This document shows positions 7,791 to 16,063 of a DNA stretch of 62,813 nt, piece by piece (the first letter of the stretch is position 1; each line of letters begins with the position of its first letter). The notes under the pieces are model-generated. The model was given only the letters and a program-made list of their open reading frames with translations, did not search any database and was not told the origin of the DNA. The stretch is from Mycobacterium sp. (GTDB lineage: Bacteria > Actinomycetota > Actinomycetes > Mycobacteriales > Mycobacteriaceae): the NCBI GenBank assembly GCA_023264735.1, contig JAHFVD010000025.1, positions 1-62,813 of the forward strand. The letters run 5' to 3'. The translations under genes were made by a program, and so were the position numbers.

Positions 7791-8710
7791 ACGGCGATCC
7801 GCAGCAGATGAGCCGACGGCAGCTCATGCGGCACGGCGCCTGGTTCGGTGCCGCTGTCGGCCTTGCGGTCGTCGGCGGTGAGGTGCTCTCCCACGTCGCC
7901 GCTGCCCCCGCGGCCACCCCGACTCGGCCCACCCTGAGGTTCGCGCAGATCAGCGACAGCCACATCGGGTTCAACGGCACCGCCAATCCCGACGTCGTGG
8001 GGTCCTTCGAGCGGGCGATCCGGCAGATCAACACCCTTGGCTACACACCCGATTTCGTCATCCACACCGGTGATCTCACCCACCTGGCCACCCCGGCCCA
8101 GTTCGATCAGGTGAACCAGATGATGGGCAGTCTCAACACCCCACACGTCTTCACGGTGCCCGGCGAGCACGATTCGGTCGACGACGCCGGGCAGAAGTAC
8201 CGCGCCGTCTTCGGGGCGGGCACCCGGGGTGACGGCTGGTACAGCTTCGACATCGCCGGCGTGCACGTCATCGGGCTGGTCAACACGCTGAACCTCAAGA
8301 AGCTGGGACATCTCGGGGCCGACCAGTTGGAGTTCATCGAGAAGGACGTCGCGTCGCTGTCGTCGGACACCCCGATCATCGTGTTCAGCCACATCCCGTT
8401 GTTCGCGATGTATCCGGACTGGGGGTGGGGGACTGACGACGCCACCCATGCGCTGAGCTATCTGCGCCGGTTCTCCTCTGTCACCTGTCTGAACGGCCAT
8501 GTGCACCAGTTGTTTTCGAAGACCGAGGACAACGTCACGTTCTACAGCGGCACCACGACGGCCTACCCGCTGCCGCATCCCGGCGACGGGCCCGCACCCA
8601 AACCGCTCACCCTGCCCGCCGGCAAGCTGCACGACGCGCTCGGCATTCGCGAGGTCAGTTACACCCGAGGCCAGACCATGCTGGCGCTGAAAGAGGAGTC
8701 GCTGCAATGA
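7787..8710 (+). CDS. Tat-exported metallophosphoesterase
   Basis: A 307-residue calcineurin-like phosphoesterase. The N-terminal S-R-R-Q-L-M-R-H followed by a hydrophobic run is a twin-arginine signal, suggesting the enzyme is exported folded with metals loaded. Metal-binding motifs are in order: Q-I-S-D-S-H-I, H-T-G-D-L-T-H, P-G-E-H-D, F-S-H-I-P and N-G-H-V-H. The usual Asn of G-N-H-D is Glu here. It is coupled on both sides, to the cupredoxin and to a membrane protein. Substrate is unknown; phosphoesters, nucleotides or phospholipid headgroups are all possible. Confidence 0.87.
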   Translation: MNGDPQQMSRRQLMRHGAWFGAAVGLAVVGGEVLSHVAAAPAATPTRPTLRFAQISDSHIGFNGTANPDVVGSFERAIRQINTLGYTPDFVIHTGDLTHLATPAQFDQVNQMMGSLNTPHVFTVPGEHDSVDDAGQKYRAVFGAGTRGDGWYSFDIAGVHVIGLVNTLNLKKLGHLGADQLEFIEKDVASLSSDTPIIVFSHIPLFAMYPDWGWGTDDATHALSYLRRFSSVTCLNGHVHQLFSKTEDNVTFYSGTTTAYPLPHPGDGPAPKPLTLPAGKLHDALGIREVSYTRGQTMLALKEESLQ

Positions 8711-9096
8711 CCCGGATCGTCAACTTCGGTATCGCGGCCGGCCTGCTGGTCAGCGCCGCCTGCCATGGCTACCTGTATCTGCACGGCTATCGGTACATCC
8801 CTGCGGTCGGGCCCGGCTTCCTCGTTCTGACAAGCATTTCCGTGGCGTTGGCGATCCTGATCGCGCTCGGCGGGCTCGGCTGGTTGCGCGTGGCGGCACT
8901 CCTGGTGTCGCTGGGCGCACTGGGTGCCTTCGTCCTGTCACGCACCATCGGGGTGATGGGTTTCAATGAACGGGGTTGGGCGCCGCCGCACGGGCCGATC
9001 AGCGTGCTCGCCGAGGCGATCACTGCGCTTTTGTGCGCGTGGTCGTTGCTCAGACGCGGGTCAACAGCACCGCGTTCTCGAAAGGCAGCGTCGTGA
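8707..9096 (+). CDS. four-helix membrane protein, unknown function
   Basis: A 129-residue protein with four predicted membrane segments at about residues 5-25, 38-57, 62-80 and 96-113. It has a histidine-tyrosine rich first loop (C-H-G-Y-L-Y-L-H-G-Y-R-Y) that could bind metal or haem. The start overlaps the phosphoesterase stop (ATGA), so it is the last gene of the cupredoxin operon. Its 3' end overlaps the convergent reductase gene by 47 bases. No family recognised. Confidence 0.75.
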   Translation: MTRIVNFGIAAGLLVSAACHGYLYLHGYRYIPAVGPGFLVLTSISVALAILIALGGLGWLRVAALLVSLGALGAFVLSRTIGVMGFNERGWAPPHGPISVLAEAITALLCAWSLLRRGSTAPRSRKAAS

Positions 9097-9454
9097 AGAC
9101 CGGCCGCCAGAGGCCCGAAACATGTGGGGCAGCTTCGGCTTTGGTCATCACTCGGGGATTGCTGACGGTGAATGTCCGGCCGTAGCGTTTGAGCCGGCCG
9201 CCGCCGGCGGCGGTGATGTTCTTCAGCCAGTCGCGGTTCGGTCCGTAGGTCAGCAGGATTGCCACCCCCTCGTCGGTGGTGAACACCGTCAACGGGGTGC
9301 GGTAGTGCGCGCCGGAGCGGCGGCCGACGTGTTCGAGGATGCCCATCGTCGGTATGAAGCCCGCCCACAGTCGCTGCACCGGGTTGGTGACGTAGCGGTT
9401 GAATCTGGCCAACCATTGCGGCAGCTGCATCACCCCATCAAACTCTGAAGACAT
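9050..9454 (-). CDS. deazaflavin(F420)-dependent nitroreductase-type protein
   Basis: A 134-residue split-barrel protein of the mycobacterial Ddn-like nitroreductase/quinone reductase family. Landmarks are R-R-S-G-x-x-Y-R-T-P-L, T-Y-G-P-N-R-D-W-L-K-N and N-P-R-V. Family members use reduced F420 to reduce quinones or nitro compounds. ATG 9452-9454 has GAGGT upstream; an inner ATG at 9428-9430 is possible. The start codon shares the tetramer CATG with the start of the divergent paralogue. Confidence 0.82.
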   Translation of the reverse strand: MSSEFDGVMQLPQWLARFNRYVTNPVQRLWAGFIPTMGILEHVGRRSGAHYRTPLTVFTTDEGVAILLTYGPNRDWLKNITAAGGGRLKRYGRTFTVSNPRVMTKAEAAPHVSGLWRPVFTTLPFENAVLLTRV

Positions 9455-9848
9455 GGCCTACCTCAAGCCCCCGTGGTTCACCGCCAAGGTGTTCAACAAG
9501 ATCGCGATGGCCACCGGCGTCTCGGGCAGCGAGACGCTCACGGTGACGGCCCGCACCAGCGGGCAGGAACAGAAGATCCCGGTGATCACCGTCGACGTGG
9601 ACGACGCCCGCTACCTGGTGTCGACCCGGGGCGAGTCGCAATGGGTGAAGAACGTCCGGGCCAATCCGGTGGTGATCCTGGACACCAAGGTGGGTGCGGC
9701 ACGGTTCACCGCCGCCGAAGTGCCGGTCGCGGACCGTCCGCCGGTGCTGCAGGCCTACCGGGTCAAGGCAGGCAAGACCGTCGACGGCTACTTCGCCAAG
9801 CTGCCCGACCCCGCCGACCACCCGGTTTTCCGCCTCGACCCGGTGTGA
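9453..9848 (+). CDS. deazaflavin(F420)-dependent nitroreductase-type protein
   Basis: A 131-residue member of the same broad split-barrel family as its divergent neighbour but of a different subgroup. It shows T-S-G-Q-E-Q-K-I-P-V-I in place of R-R-S-G-x-x-R-x-T-P, then W-V-K-N-V-R-A-N-P. A cofactor of the F420 or flavin type is expected. The start codon at 9453-9455 overlaps the minus-strand start codon by two bases. No good ribosome-binding site is seen, so a leaderless transcript is possible. Confidence 0.8.
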   Translation: MAYLKPPWFTAKVFNKIAMATGVSGSETLTVTARTSGQEQKIPVITVDVDDARYLVSTRGESQWVKNVRANPVVILDTKVGAARFTAAEVPVADRPPVLQAYRVKAGKTVDGYFAKLPDPADHPVFRLDPV

Positions 9849-9915
9849 GGCGCCCCTCTCTCGCGGAGGTGCCGCCCGCTCGCCCCTGCCATATGTCGCT
9901 CGGAGGTGGGCAAAC

Positions 9916-9987
9916 ATGATGGACGCCGGGGGAGGTGCGCCTGTGGCCTGTGTGGTGATCGACCCAACTGCTACACCCTGTAGTTGA
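9916..9987 (+). CDS. candidate 23-aa leader peptide upstream of hemL
   Basis: A 23-codon frame with a strong GGAGG site nine bases before its ATG. The peptide is [12 protein letters not shown] and continues to C-S at its end. It stops 31 bases before the hemL start codon. No homologue recognised. It could be a translated leader of the haem gene or chance. It is the only frame of note in the 170 bases between the reductase and hemL. Confidence 0.25.
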   Translation: MMDAGGGAPVACVVIDPTATPCS

Positions 9988-10018
9988 GCATCCCCGCATG
10001 CCTGGGACACTGGTGGCC

Positions 10019-11338
10019 ATGAGCAGCACGGATCAGGCCGCTTCGACCGCGGCATCGGCCAGGCTGTTCGCCGACGCTTGCGCGGTCATCCCCGGCGGAG
10101 TGAACTCCCCGGTCCGGGCGTTCAATTCCGTCGGCGGCACGCCCCGCTACATCATCTCGGCCAAGGGCTACTGGCTCACCGACGCCGACGGCAACCGCTT
10201 CATCGACCTGGTCTGCTCGTGGGGCCCGATGATCCTGGGCCACGCCCACCCGGCCGTCGTCGAGGCAGTGCAGCGCGCTGCCGCCAACGGCCTGTCGTTC
10301 GGCGCACCCACGCCGGGGGAGACCGAGCTGGCCACCGAGATCATCGCCCGGATGAAGCCCGTCGAACGGGTTCGCCTGGTGAACTCCGGCACCGAGGCCA
10401 CCATGAGCGCGGTGCGCCTGGCCCGCGGCTTCACCGGCCGATCGAAGGTCATCAAGTTCTCCGGCTGCTACCACGGCCACGTCGACGCACTGCTGGCCGA
10501 CGCCGGCTCCGGGGTCGCGACCCTGGGTCTGCCGTCCTCGCCGGGTGTCACCGGCGCCACCGCTGCCGACACGATTGTGTTGCCCTATAACGACATCGCC
10601 GCTGTCGAGGAGTCCTTCGGCAAATTCGGCGACACCATCGCCGCGGTCATCACCGAGGCCTGTCCTGGCAACATGGGCGCGGTTCCGCCGCTGCCCGGCT
10701 ACAACGCCGCGCTGCGGCGCATCACCGCCGAACACGGCGCTCTGCTGATCGTCGACGAGGTGATGACCGGCTTCAGGATGAGCCGAAGTGGTTGGTATGG
10801 AATCGATCCCGTCGACGCTGACCTGTTCACCTTCGGCAAGGTGATGAGCGGCGGGCTGCCCGCCGCGGCGTTCGGCGGACGCACCGACGTGATGGAGCGC
10901 CTGGCCCCGTTGGGCCCGGTGTATCAAGCCGGCACTCTGTCGGGCAACCCGGTGGCGGTGGCCGCCGGACTGGCCACCCTGCGCAACGCCGACGACGCGG
11001 TCTATGCCGCACTCGACGCCAACGCCGACCGGTTGGCCGGCCTGCTCGCGGACGCGCTGACGCAAGCCGGTGTGGCCCATCAGGTTCCGCGCGCCGGCAA
11101 CTTCCTGTCGGTGTTCTTCACCGACGCGCCGGTCACCAACTTCGCCGAGGCGAAGGCCAGCGAAACCTGGCGGTTCCCGGCGTTCTTCCACGCCCTGCTC
11201 GATGCCGGCGTCTATGCCCCGCCGAGCGCCTTCGAAACCTGGTTCGTCTCGGCCGCTCTCGACGAGGCCGCCTTCGACCGAATCGCCGACGCCCTGCCGG
11301 GTGCGGCTCGCGCTGCAGCGGAAGCGAAGCCGCAATGA
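10019..11338 (+). CDS. hemL: glutamate-1-semialdehyde 2,1-aminomutase
   Basis: A 439-residue PLP enzyme of aminotransferase class III that converts glutamate-1-semialdehyde to 5-aminolevulinate, the second step of the C5 haem pathway. It opens with [12 protein letters not shown]. The PLP lysine is K274 in T-F-G-K-V-M-S-G-G. The [11 protein letters not shown] motif and Y-H-G-H are also present. ATG 10019 is preferred to 9998 because the family N-terminus starts about there. The next gene begins four bases before its stop, the first link of a coupled chain running into cytochrome c maturation genes. The same arrangement is known from M. tuberculosis. Confidence 0.96.
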   Translation: MSSTDQAASTAASARLFADACAVIPGGVNSPVRAFNSVGGTPRYIISAKGYWLTDADGNRFIDLVCSWGPMILGHAHPAVVEAVQRAAANGLSFGAPTPGETELATEIIARMKPVERVRLVNSGTEATMSAVRLARGFTGRSKVIKFSGCYHGHVDALLADAGSGVATLGLPSSPGVTGATAADTIVLPYNDIAAVEESFGKFGDTIAAVITEACPGNMGAVPPLPGYNAALRRITAEHGALLIVDEVMTGFRMSRSGWYGIDPVDADLFTFGKVMSGGLPAAAFGGRTDVMERLAPLGPVYQAGTLSGNPVAVAAGLATLRNADDAVYAALDANADRLAGLLADALTQAGVAHQVPRAGNFLSVFFTDAPVTNFAEAKASETWRFPAFFHALLDAGVYAPPSAFETWFVSAALDEAAFDRIADALPGAARAAAEAKPQ

Positions 11339-11943
11339 GCGAACGCACGATCGTCCACGTGATGCGCCACGGCGAAGTGCACAACCCGGACGGCATCCTC
11401 TACGGTCGCCTGCCCGACTTCCATCTCTCCGATCGCGGCCGGGCCCAGGCCGAAGCGGTCGCCACCTGGTTGGCCGCACGCGACATCGTCTATGTGGTGG
11501 CCTCACCGCTGGAGCGGGCCCAGGAGACGGCCGCGCCGATCGCCGCTCACCACGGCCTGGCCGTCGACACCGACGACGAACTCATCGAGTCCCACAACGT
11601 CTTTCAGGGCGAACGGGTCTCCCCGGGCGACGGCGCCCTACGCGATCCGCGCAACTGGTGGCACCTGCGCAACCCGCGCACCCCGTCGTGGGGCGAGCCC
11701 TATCGCGAGATCGCCGCGCGGATGGAGCAGGCGCTGGACCGGGCCCGGGTCAAGGGGGCCGGCCACGAGGCGGTCTGCGTCAGCCACCAGCTACCCGTCG
11801 AGACGCTGCGCAGGGCGATGACAGGCAAACAGTTGCACCACTTCCCGACCCGGCGGCTGTGCAACCTGGCGTCGCTGACCTCGTTCTACTACGACGGGGA
11901 CGACTACATCGGCTGGGGATACGCGGAGCTAGCCGGCCGGTGA
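11335..11943 (+). CDS. histidine phosphatase (phosphoglycerate mutase family)
   Basis: A 202-residue histidine phosphatase superfamily protein. The phosphorylated histidine lies in V-M-R-H-G-E-V near residue 10, followed by [14 protein letters not shown]. The second catalytic histidine is in V-C-V-S-H-Q-L-P near 150. It matches the M. tuberculosis gene between hemL and the TlpA-like gene (Rv0525). Substrate is unknown. ATGA overlap with hemL and GTGA overlap with the next gene point to one operon. Confidence 0.88.
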   Translation: MSERTIVHVMRHGEVHNPDGILYGRLPDFHLSDRGRAQAEAVATWLAARDIVYVVASPLERAQETAAPIAAHHGLAVDTDDELIESHNVFQGERVSPGDGALRDPRNWWHLRNPRTPSWGEPYREIAARMEQALDRARVKGAGHEAVCVSHQLPVETLRRAMTGKQLHHFPTRRLCNLASLTSFYYDGDDYIGWGYAELAGR

Positions 11944-12536
11944 AGCGGCTGTTGGTCCTCCTGGTGGCGGCGACGGTGTTGGCCGGCTGCTCCACCGGTG
12001 ACGACGCCGTCGCCCAAGGTGGCACCTTCGAGTTCGTCGCCCCCGGCGGCAAGACCGACATCTTCTACGACCCGCCGGCCAGTCGTGGCAAGCCGGGCCC
12101 GATCTCCGGTCCCGAATTGATGGACCCATCGAAGACGGTGTCGCTGAAGGACTTCGATTCCCAAGTCGTCGTGATCAACGTCTGGGGTCAGTGGTGCGGG
12201 CCCTGCCGCTCCGAGATCACCCAACTGGAGAAGGTGTACGACCAGACCCGCGACCTGGGTGTGGCGTTCCTCGGAATCGATGTGCGGGACAACGACATCA
12301 CCGCACCCCAGGACTTCGTCACCGACCGTAGAGTCACCTTCCCGTCGATCTACGACCCGGCGATGCGCACGATGATCGCCTTCGGCGGCAAGTACCCCGC
12401 AACGGTGATCCCGTCGACCGTCGTCCTCGACCGGGAACACCGGGTGGCCGCGGTGTTCCTGCGCGAGCTGCTGGCCGAGGACCTGCTGCCGGTGGTGCAG
12501 CGGCTGGCCGCCGAGCCGAAACCGGCCGCGCCGTGA
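11940..12536 (+). CDS. TlpA-like thioredoxin-fold lipoprotein
   Basis: A 198-residue exported thiol-disulphide protein. The signal peptide ends L-A-G-C, so it is probably lipid-anchored outside the membrane. The active site is W-C86-G-P-C89. Together with CcdA it would keep apocytochrome c cysteines reduced before haem attachment. The GTG start overlaps the previous stop (GTGA), and its own stop overlaps ccdA in the same way. It corresponds to Rv0526. Confidence 0.92.
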   Translation: MKRLLVLLVAATVLAGCSTGDDAVAQGGTFEFVAPGGKTDIFYDPPASRGKPGPISGPELMDPSKTVSLKDFDSQVVVINVWGQWCGPCRSEITQLEKVYDQTRDLGVAFLGIDVRDNDITAPQDFVTDRRVTFPSIYDPAMRTMIAFGGKYPATVIPSTVVLDREHRVAAVFLRELLAEDLLPVVQRLAAEPKPAAP

Positions 12537-13312
12537 CCGGTTTCGCCCAGACCGCCGCCGCGGGCCCGCTACTGCTGGCCCTCGGTATCTGCGTGCTGGC
12601 CGGGCTGGTGTCGTTCGCGTCGCCATGCGTGGTGCCCCTGGTGCCCGGTTACCTGTCCTACCTCGCGGCGGTTGTGGGGGTGGACGACCTCGACGCGCAC
12701 ACCGGCCGGGTGGCGATCAAGGCGCAGCGCTGGCGGGTGGCCGGGTCGGCGCTGTTGTTCGTCGCCGGATTCACTGTGGTGTTCGTCCTCGGCACGGTCG
12801 CGGTGCTCGGCATGACCACCTCGCTGATCACCAATCAGCTTGTCTTGCAACGGGTCGGCGGCGTGCTGACCATCGTGATGGGTCTGGTGTTCATCGGCTT
12901 CATCCCGGCGCTGCAGCGCCAGGCGCGGTTCACGCCGACCCGCCTGGCCGGCGTGGCGGGCGCCCCGCTGCTCGGCGCGGTCTTCGGGCTGGGCTGGACA
13001 CCGTGCCTGGGCCCGACGCTGACCGGGGTGATCACCGTCGCCTCGGCCACCGACGGCGCCAGCGTCGCCCGCGGTGTCGCACTGGTCATCGCCTATTGCC
13101 TGGGCCTCGGGATTCCGTTCGTCTTACTGGCACTCGGATCGGGTTGGGCGGTTAACGGATTCGGCTGGCTGCGCCGGAACACCCGGACCATCCAGATCAT
13201 CGGCGGTGTGCTGCTGATCGCCGTCGGGCTGGCGCTGGTCACCGGGGCCTGGAACGACTTCATCTCCTGGGTACGCGACGCGTTCGTCTCCGACGTGAGG
13301 CTGCCGATTTGA
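12533..13312 (+). CDS. ccdA: cytochrome c biogenesis protein CcdA
   Basis: A 259-residue membrane protein with about six helices that passes electrons from cytoplasmic thioredoxin to the external TlpA-like protein. The two redox cysteines are in F-A-S-P-C-V-V-P-L-V-P-G-Y and W-T-P-C-L-G-P-T. Length is normal. It starts with GTG in a GTGA overlap, and the stop overlaps the TTG start of resB. In M. tuberculosis the gene is called ccsA (Rv0527), a confusing name because CcsA elsewhere means the haem handling protein. Confidence 0.94.
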   Translation: MTGFAQTAAAGPLLLALGICVLAGLVSFASPCVVPLVPGYLSYLAAVVGVDDLDAHTGRVAIKAQRWRVAGSALLFVAGFTVVFVLGTVAVLGMTTSLITNQLVLQRVGGVLTIVMGLVFIGFIPALQRQARFTPTRLAGVAGAPLLGAVFGLGWTPCLGPTLTGVITVASATDGASVARGVALVIAYCLGLGIPFVLLALGSGWAVNGFGWLRRNTRTIQIIGGVLLIAVGLALVTGAWNDFISWVRDAFVSDVRLPI

Positions 13313-14979
13313 CCACCTCCCCTCCGCGAGCAGACACAAAAGACCCCGACACGCCGAGGCGTGGGGGACTTTTGCGTCTGCTCGGCAGGTCGATCCGCAC
13401 CCTGTGGCGCGCACTCACCTCGATGGGCACCGCGCTGGTGCTGCTCTTCCTGCTCGCGCTGGCGGCGGTGCCGGGTGCACTGGTGCCGCAGCGCAGCCTC
13501 AACGAGGCCAAGGTGCAGGAGTACCTGGCCGAACACACCACCATCGGGCCGTGGCTGGACCGCCTGCAGTTCTTCGACGTGTTCTCCAGCTTCTGGTTCA
13601 CCGCGATCTATGCGCTGCTGTTCATCTCGCTGGTGGGCTGCCTGACCCCGCGGATGATCGAGCACGTCAAAAGCCTGCGCGCGGTGCCGGTGCCGGCCCC
13701 GCGCAACCTGTCCCGGCTGCCCAAGTACGCCACCGCCGAGGTTTCGGGGACCGCAGACCAAGCGGCGGCCGCGATCTCCGAACGCCTCAAGGGCTGGCGA
13801 CGCGTCACCCGCACGACCGACGAGGGCATCGAGATCGCCGCCGAGAAGGGCTACCTGCGCGAATTCGGCAATATCGTCTTCCACTTCTCCCTGCTCGGCC
13901 TGCTGGTGGCGATCGCGGTCGGCAAGCTGTTCGGCTACGAAGGCAATGTCATCGTCGTCGCCAACGGCGGCCCCGGCTTCTGCTCGGCCTCACCGGCCGC
14001 GTTCGACTCCTTCCGGGCCGGAAACAGCGTCGACGGCACATCGCTGTATCCGATGTGTCTGCGGGTCAACGACTTCCAGGCCCACTATCTGCCCAGCGGG
14101 CAGGCCCTCTCGTTCGCGTCGAACATCAACTACCAAGCCGGAGACGATCTCGCCGACGGTACCTGGCGGCCGTACCGCCTCGAGGTCAACCATCCGCTGC
14201 GCATCGGTGGCGACCGGGTGTACATGCAGGGCCACGGCTACGCCCCGACGTTCACCGTCACCTTCCCGAACGGACAGCAACGCACCCAGACGTTGCAGTG
14301 GCGCCCCGATGACCCGGTCACCCTGCTGTCCTCGGGCGTGATCCGGGTCGACCCACCCGGCGGCATGTATCCCGACCCCTCCGAGCGGCGCAAGCATCAG
14401 CTGGCGATCATGGGCCTGTTCGCCCCCACCGCCGAGCTCGACGGCACCCTGCTGTCGTCGAGCTTCCCCGCGGCCAACGATCCCGCGGTGGCCATCGACA
14501 TCTACCGCGGTGACACCGGGCTGGACACCGGTCGTCCCCAGTCGCTGTTCACCCTCGACCCGCGGCTCATCGAGCAGAAGCGGCTCACCAAGGTCAAACG
14601 CACCAACCTGAAACAGGGCGAAGAGGTCCGGCTCGACGACGGCACGGTCGTACGGTTCGACGGCGCGACCCCGTTCGTCAACCTGCAGGTTTCCCACGAT
14701 CCCGGTCAGGTGTGGGTGCTGGTGTTCGCCATGTCGATGATGGCCGGGCTGGTGGTTTCGCTGATCGTGCGCAGGCGCCGGGTGTGGGCCAGGATTTCCG
14801 GCGGGCAGGAGCGAAGCGACTCGGGGATAGGTGGAGCGCCAGACGCGCAGGCCGGTACGGTAAGCGTCGAGCTGGGCGGTCTGGCCCGCACCGACAACTC
14901 CGGGTGGGGCGGCGAGTTCGAGAAGCTCACCGAGCGGATGTTGGCGGACCTCCCGGAGCCGTCGAAGGAGACAGTGTGA
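13309..14979 (+). CDS. resB: System II cytochrome c synthase subunit ResB
   Basis: A 556-residue membrane protein that with ResC forms the System II haem lyase. A short cytoplasmic tail is followed by helix 1 (A-L-V-L-L-F-L-L-A-L), more helices near residues 100-120 and 190-205, a large external domain, and a last helix near 470-490 (S-M-M-A-G-L-V-V-S-L). The TTG start overlaps the ccdA stop (TTGA). Two oddities are seen: a 58-base hairpin repeat encodes residues 7-26, and a short dispersed repeat encodes G-G-Q-E-R-S-D near residue 500. The tail after the last helix is polar and cytoplasmic. Confidence 0.93.
   Translation: MTTSPPRADTKDPDTPRRGGLLRLLGRSIRTLWRALTSMGTALVLLFLLALAAVPGALVPQRSLNEAKVQEYLAEHTTIGPWLDRLQFFDVFSSFWFTAIYALLFISLVGCLTPRMIEHVKSLRAVPVPAPRNLSRLPKYATAEVSGTADQAAAAISERLKGWRRVTRTTDEGIEIAAEKGYLREFGNIVFHFSLLGLLVAIAVGKLFGYEGNVIVVANGGPGFCSASPAAFDSFRAGNSVDGTSLYPMCLRVNDFQAHYLPSGQALSFASNINYQAGDDLADGTWRPYRLEVNHPLRIGGDRVYMQGHGYAPTFTVTFPNGQQRTQTLQWRPDDPVTLLSSGVIRVDPPGGMYPDPSERRKHQLAIMGLFAPTAELDGTLLSSSFPAANDPAVAIDIYRGDTGLDTGRPQSLFTLDPRLIEQKRLTKVKRTNLKQGEEVRLDDGTVVRFDGATPFVNLQVSHDPGQVWVLVFAMSMMAGLVVSLIVRRRRVWARISGGQERSDSGIGGAPDAQAGTVSVELGGLARTDNSGWGGEFEKLTERMLADLPEPSKETV
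13327..13384. repeat. long imperfect hairpin repeat inside the start of resB
   Basis: Arms at 13327-13355 and 13358-13384 pair over about 25 positions with a few mismatches and a 2-base loop. Each arm carries CGAGCAGAC-(A/G)-CAAAAG. It begins 18 bases after the TTG start of resB, so it is translated. Parts of it recur at 36909-36990, including an exact TTTGCGTCTGCTCG. Confidence 0.7.
14800..14820 (+). repeat. short dispersed repeat, resB copy
   Basis: A 21-base segment containing GGGCAGGAGCGAAGCGAC. The reverse complement recurs at 56920-56940 with a single difference (GCGAAGC against GCGCAGC). Here it encodes G-G-Q-E-R-S-D in the cytoplasmic tail of ResB; in menJ it is read in another frame. 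Confidence 0.55.
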
Positions 14980-15010
14980 ACGTTCAGCGAGAAGCGAAGC
15001 GGGATCGCGC

Positions 15011-15985
15011 ATGAACACCGAGCACATCGACATCGGGCTGGCCCGCTATTCGGACTGGGCGTTCACGTCGTCGATCGTCATTCTCGTGGGCGCGCTGCTG
15101 CTGCTGGCCGTCGAACTCGCGTACAGCCGCGGCCGTAAGGTCGAGGCCCGCGAACTGGTGTCCGCCGGTGTCACCGCCGACAGTGACCGCCCCGGCGTCG
15201 TCGTCGAAACTCCCCGACGGTCCGTCGACGAACGCATCGGCAAGGCCGGCCTGTCGCTGGTCTACGTCGGCATCGCGGCGTTGTTCGCCTGCATCGTGTT
15301 GCGCGGGCTGGCGACCTCCCGGGTGCCGTGGGGCAACATGTACGAGTTCATCAACCTGACCAGCTTCTGCGGTCTGATCGCAGCCGCGATCGTGCTGCGC
15401 AAGCCGCAGTACCGCGCGCTGTGGGCGTTTGTGCTGCTACCGGTGCTGATCCTGCTGGCCGTCTCGGGCAAGTGGCTCTACTCCAACGCTGCCCCGGTGA
15501 TGCCTGCCCTGCAGTCCTACTGGTTGCCGATCCACGTGTCGGTGGTCAGCCTCGGCTCGGGTGTGTTCCTGGTCGCGGGCGTGGCCAGCATCCTGTTCCT
15601 GCTGAAGATGTCGCCGCTGGCCGCGCCAGGCCGGGACGGGGCGTTCGCGCGTGTCGTGCAGCGCTTGCCCGACGCGCAGACTCTCGACCGGATCGCCTAC
15701 CGCACCACGATTTTCGCGTTCCCGATCTTCGGTTTCGGTGTGATCTTCGGCGCCATCTGGGCCGAGGAGGCGTGGGGCCGCTACTGGGGCTGGGACCCCA
15801 AGGAGACGGTCGCCTTCATCGCGTGGGTGGTCTACGCCGCGTATCTCCATGCCCGCTCGACGGCCGGCTGGCGGGACAAAAAGGCTGCCTGGATCAACGT
15901 CGTCGGCTTCGTCGCGATGGTCTTCAATTTGTTCTTCATCAACCTGGTCGTGACCGGCCTGCACTCCTACGCCGGGGTGGGCTGA
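15011..15985 (+). CDS. resC: System II cytochrome c synthase subunit ResC (CcsA-type)
   Basis: A 324-residue membrane protein with about eight helices. The haem-handling W-W-D-type motif is W-G-W-D-P-K-E-T-V near residue 260, with flanking histidines for haem passage across the membrane. It partners ResB in attaching haem to exported c-type apocytochromes such as those of the bcc-aa3 oxidase. It starts 31 bases after resB, the first gap in the coupled chain. It corresponds to M. tuberculosis ccsB (Rv0529). Confidence 0.94.
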   Translation: MNTEHIDIGLARYSDWAFTSSIVILVGALLLLAVELAYSRGRKVEARELVSAGVTADSDRPGVVVETPRRSVDERIGKAGLSLVYVGIAALFACIVLRGLATSRVPWGNMYEFINLTSFCGLIAAAIVLRKPQYRALWAFVLLPVLILLAVSGKWLYSNAAPVMPALQSYWLPIHVSVVSLGSGVFLVAGVASILFLLKMSPLAAPGRDGAFARVVQRLPDAQTLDRIAYRTTIFAFPIFGFGVIFGAIWAEEAWGRYWGWDPKETVAFIAWVVYAAYLHARSTAGWRDKKAAWINVVGFVAMVFNLFFINLVVTGLHSYAGVG

Positions 15986-16063
15986 TCTGACATTGCGCTA
16001 GGGTCGGGAGAACGCCACGAGAAAACCACTCGACCCGAAACTATATGTCAGGGGGAAGTGCAC

